From positions 1 to 25,262 of the forward strand of contig NZ_JARVCN010000387.1 in the NCBI RefSeq assembly GCF_038442745.1: a stretch of DNA of 25,262 nt. The letters are read 5' to 3'. The DNA is from Crocosphaera sp038442745 (lineage in GTDB: Bacteria > Cyanobacteriota > Cyanobacteriia > Cyanobacteriales > Microcystaceae). Both the position numbers and the translations under genes were made by a program. Of this stretch, positions 23,949 to 25,262 are shown one piece after another. The notes under the pieces are model-generated. The model did not search any database, was not told where the DNA came from, and saw nothing but the letters and a program-made list of their open reading frames with translations. Numbering within the stretch: the first letter of the stretch is position 1; the number at the start of each line of letters is the position of its first letter.

Positions 23949-24896
23949 TTAAGCAAAGTCTAAATCATCGAATTCTGCTTTTAAATCTCTCGCCATTAAT
24001 TCTTTAACGGCTTCTTGAGGAGTTGTTTTCCCGTTCAGAAGTCGATACACTTGGCGAGAAATGGGTATAGCTATTCTATATTTCTTGGCTAATTCTACTA
24101 AGACGTTAGCAGTGTTAACTCCTTCTGCCGTACTTTGCAAGTCTTCTAAAATTTGCTCTAATTTTTTGCCTTCTGATAAACCGTAACCTACTCGGTAATT
24201 ACGGGATAAAGGACTATCACAAGTAGCGATTAAATCCCCTAATCCTGACAGCCCGAAGAAGGTTTCTGGGGATGCTCCTAACTCGCTTCCAATGCGAATC
24301 ATCTCTGGTAAAGCACGGGTCAAAAGTGCAGATTTCGCATTAGTTCCTAACTGTAGACCATCGCAAACACCAGAAGCGATCGCCATGACATTTTTTAGGG
24401 TTCCTCCTAACTCTGTACCAATGGGATCGTTATTAAAATAAACCCGAAAGATATCAGAAGAAAAAATTTCTTGTACTTTACCCGCTGCCACTGTATCGTC
24501 ACTAGCTACCACAGTTGCTGCTGGTAATCCTTTGTCTATTTCTTTTGATAAATTGGGACCAGATAAAACAACAACTGGATTATTTGGAAAACTTTTTTGC
24601 CATATTTGTGAAGCAGTTAGGATCGATTTGGGTTCTAATCCTTTTGTCGCACTGATAAAAATAGTCTCTTCATAAATTGTTAAAGCTGTTAATTTTTCTA
24701 TGGTTGACCTTACTCCTTTCATGGAAACTGCTGAGAGGATTGCGTCTGCTTCTTTGACAACAGAAGCTAAAGATTCGTTACTTTTTCGTGACCAAATTTT
24801 TACATTATTTTCTTCGTTATATCTAGCTAATGTAGCTAATGCTTGTCCCCACAATCCTGCACCGATAATCGTTAAGTTTGTTTTTTGATTACTCAT
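23949..24896 (-). CDS. gpsA: NAD(P)H-dependent glycerol-3-phosphate dehydrogenase
   Basis: A 315-residue enzyme that reduces dihydroxyacetone phosphate to sn-glycerol-3-phosphate, the entry to membrane glycerolipid synthesis. The Rossmann motif IIGAGLWGQALA is at 9-20. The active-site lysines lie in GGTLKNVMAIASG and GTNAKSALLTRALPEM, followed by FFGLSGLGDLIATC and SRNYRVGYGLSEG. The usual stretch of about 30 residues between the first strands and the second half of the Rossmann fold (the 'YLPG..LP' loop) is missing. The rest is continuous, and I recall the same short form in other cyanobacteria. ATG at 24896. Confidence 0.94.
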   Translation of the reverse strand: MSNQKTNLTIIGAGLWGQALATLARYNEENNVKIWSRKSNESLASVVKEADAILSAVSMKGVRSTIEKLTALTIYEETIFISATKGLEPKSILTASQIWQKSFPNNPVVVLSGPNLSKEIDKGLPAATVVASDDTVAAGKVQEIFSSDIFRVYFNNDPIGTELGGTLKNVMAIASGVCDGLQLGTNAKSALLTRALPEMIRIGSELGASPETFFGLSGLGDLIATCDSPLSRNYRVGYGLSEGKKLEQILEDLQSTAEGVNTANVLVELAKKYRIAIPISRQVYRLLNGKTTPQEAVKELMARDLKAEFDDLDFA

Positions 24897-25262
24897 TCTT
24901 TTGTGTTTATGTGTACGTCAGCTTATAATTTTTTTTGAGTGTGCTAAAACTTTTTTTGACTTTTTTAATGTTTAGTTTCAACCTGCACTAAGCATAACTC
25001 TTTCCATTATAGCAATCAGTCATCAGTTGTGAGAATTTACAGCAATTTGCGACTTGAGAAGGTACAAAAAGTTATCACTTTGGGGAACAGGGAACAAATC
25101 ATTGTTTTAAAGTTGCTATAAGTCTGAGGTATGAGGGAACGGGGAAACAGGTAAACGTTAACAGTTAATCACTCCCTATCTATGAGAAATAAAAAAATAT
25201 CAAGATGTAACCCAGACTCCGCACTTCAAAATGTAGTATAAAAAAATACATAGTTTTAAAAA
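24897..25262. other. Gene-free end of window upstream of gpsA
   Basis: These 366 bases hold no convincing ORF on either strand. Present are the gpsA leader (T-rich runs at 24930-24968), scattered cyanobacterial-style repeats such as CAATCAGTCATCAGT (25013-25027) and GGGGAACAGGGAACA (25082-25096), and the inverted-repeat element listed separately. Any gene on the far side begins outside the window. Confidence 0.6.
25007..25121. repeat. Possible 115-bp MITE-like element with 9-bp terminal inverted repeats
   Basis: TTATAGCAA at 25007-25015 and its exact reverse complement TTGCTATAA at 25113-25121 bound 97 bp of non-coding DNA. Ends related to ATAGCAA...TTGCTAT are frequent in small cyanobacterial non-autonomous elements. 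I see no clear target-site duplication. A 9-bp inverted repeat can also arise by chance in AT-rich DNA. Confidence 0.3.

Overview
The window looks like chromosomal DNA from a low-GC cyanobacterium, probably unicellular. It carries a cyanophycin pair (cphB-cphA), a petL-like cytochrome b6f subunit, a Cdv3/DivIVA-like division protein, a DUF2949 protein and a cyanobacterial-type short GpsA. By eye I also count ten HIP1 octamers (GCGATCGC, at 288, 2258, 2463, 3099, 4643, 14722, 16949, 20539, 23656 and 24376), far more than chance. The sequence does not let me name a species. I saw no rRNA, tRNA, CRISPR array or intact transposon.

Left part (1-12.6 kb): two separate protease/STAND-NTPase modules sit on either side of a housekeeping block. 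The first is a caspase-like + nSTAND1 protein (8-2551, minus) that appears cut off just as a WD40 propeller should begin. It is transcribed divergently from a Trypco1-like small protein (2628-2960), and a perfect palindrome lies inside the shared promoter. The housekeeping block runs on the minus strand: hpnA-like epimerase, Cys-rich CheW-like protein, ABC ATPase and pepP, tightly spaced and probably one operon, followed by DUF2949 and the LD-carboxypeptidase. The second module is a cytoplasmic-looking subtilisin-like protease (8845-10053) followed by a NACHT NTPase (10125-12566). The NACHT protein's N-terminus resembles a subtilisin propeptide/inhibitor, and its C-terminal half contains an unusual N/A/Y low-complexity tract. 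Both modules fit the general plan of prokaryotic NLR-like conflict or cell-death systems. That function is inferred, not shown.

Middle (12.6-17 kb): a Uma2-type nuclease-fold protein, a coiled-coil membrane protein with 33-bp tandem repeats, a Tat-signal Rieske-FAD oxidoreductase related to carotenoid desaturases, a small one-pass membrane protein and trmD.

Right part (17-25 kb): cphB and cphA, with two back-to-back palindromes between them, provide breakdown and synthesis of the nitrogen reserve cyanophycin. Downstream is a 1.4-kb patch of gene debris: a Uma2 C-terminal relic, a probable transposase C-terminal relic and a TnpB N-terminal relic, surrounding an apparently intact cdv3-like gene. 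Then come petL, an SLC45/GPH-type sugar transporter and gpsA. The last 366 bases hold no gene, only a candidate 115-bp MITE-like inverted-repeat element.
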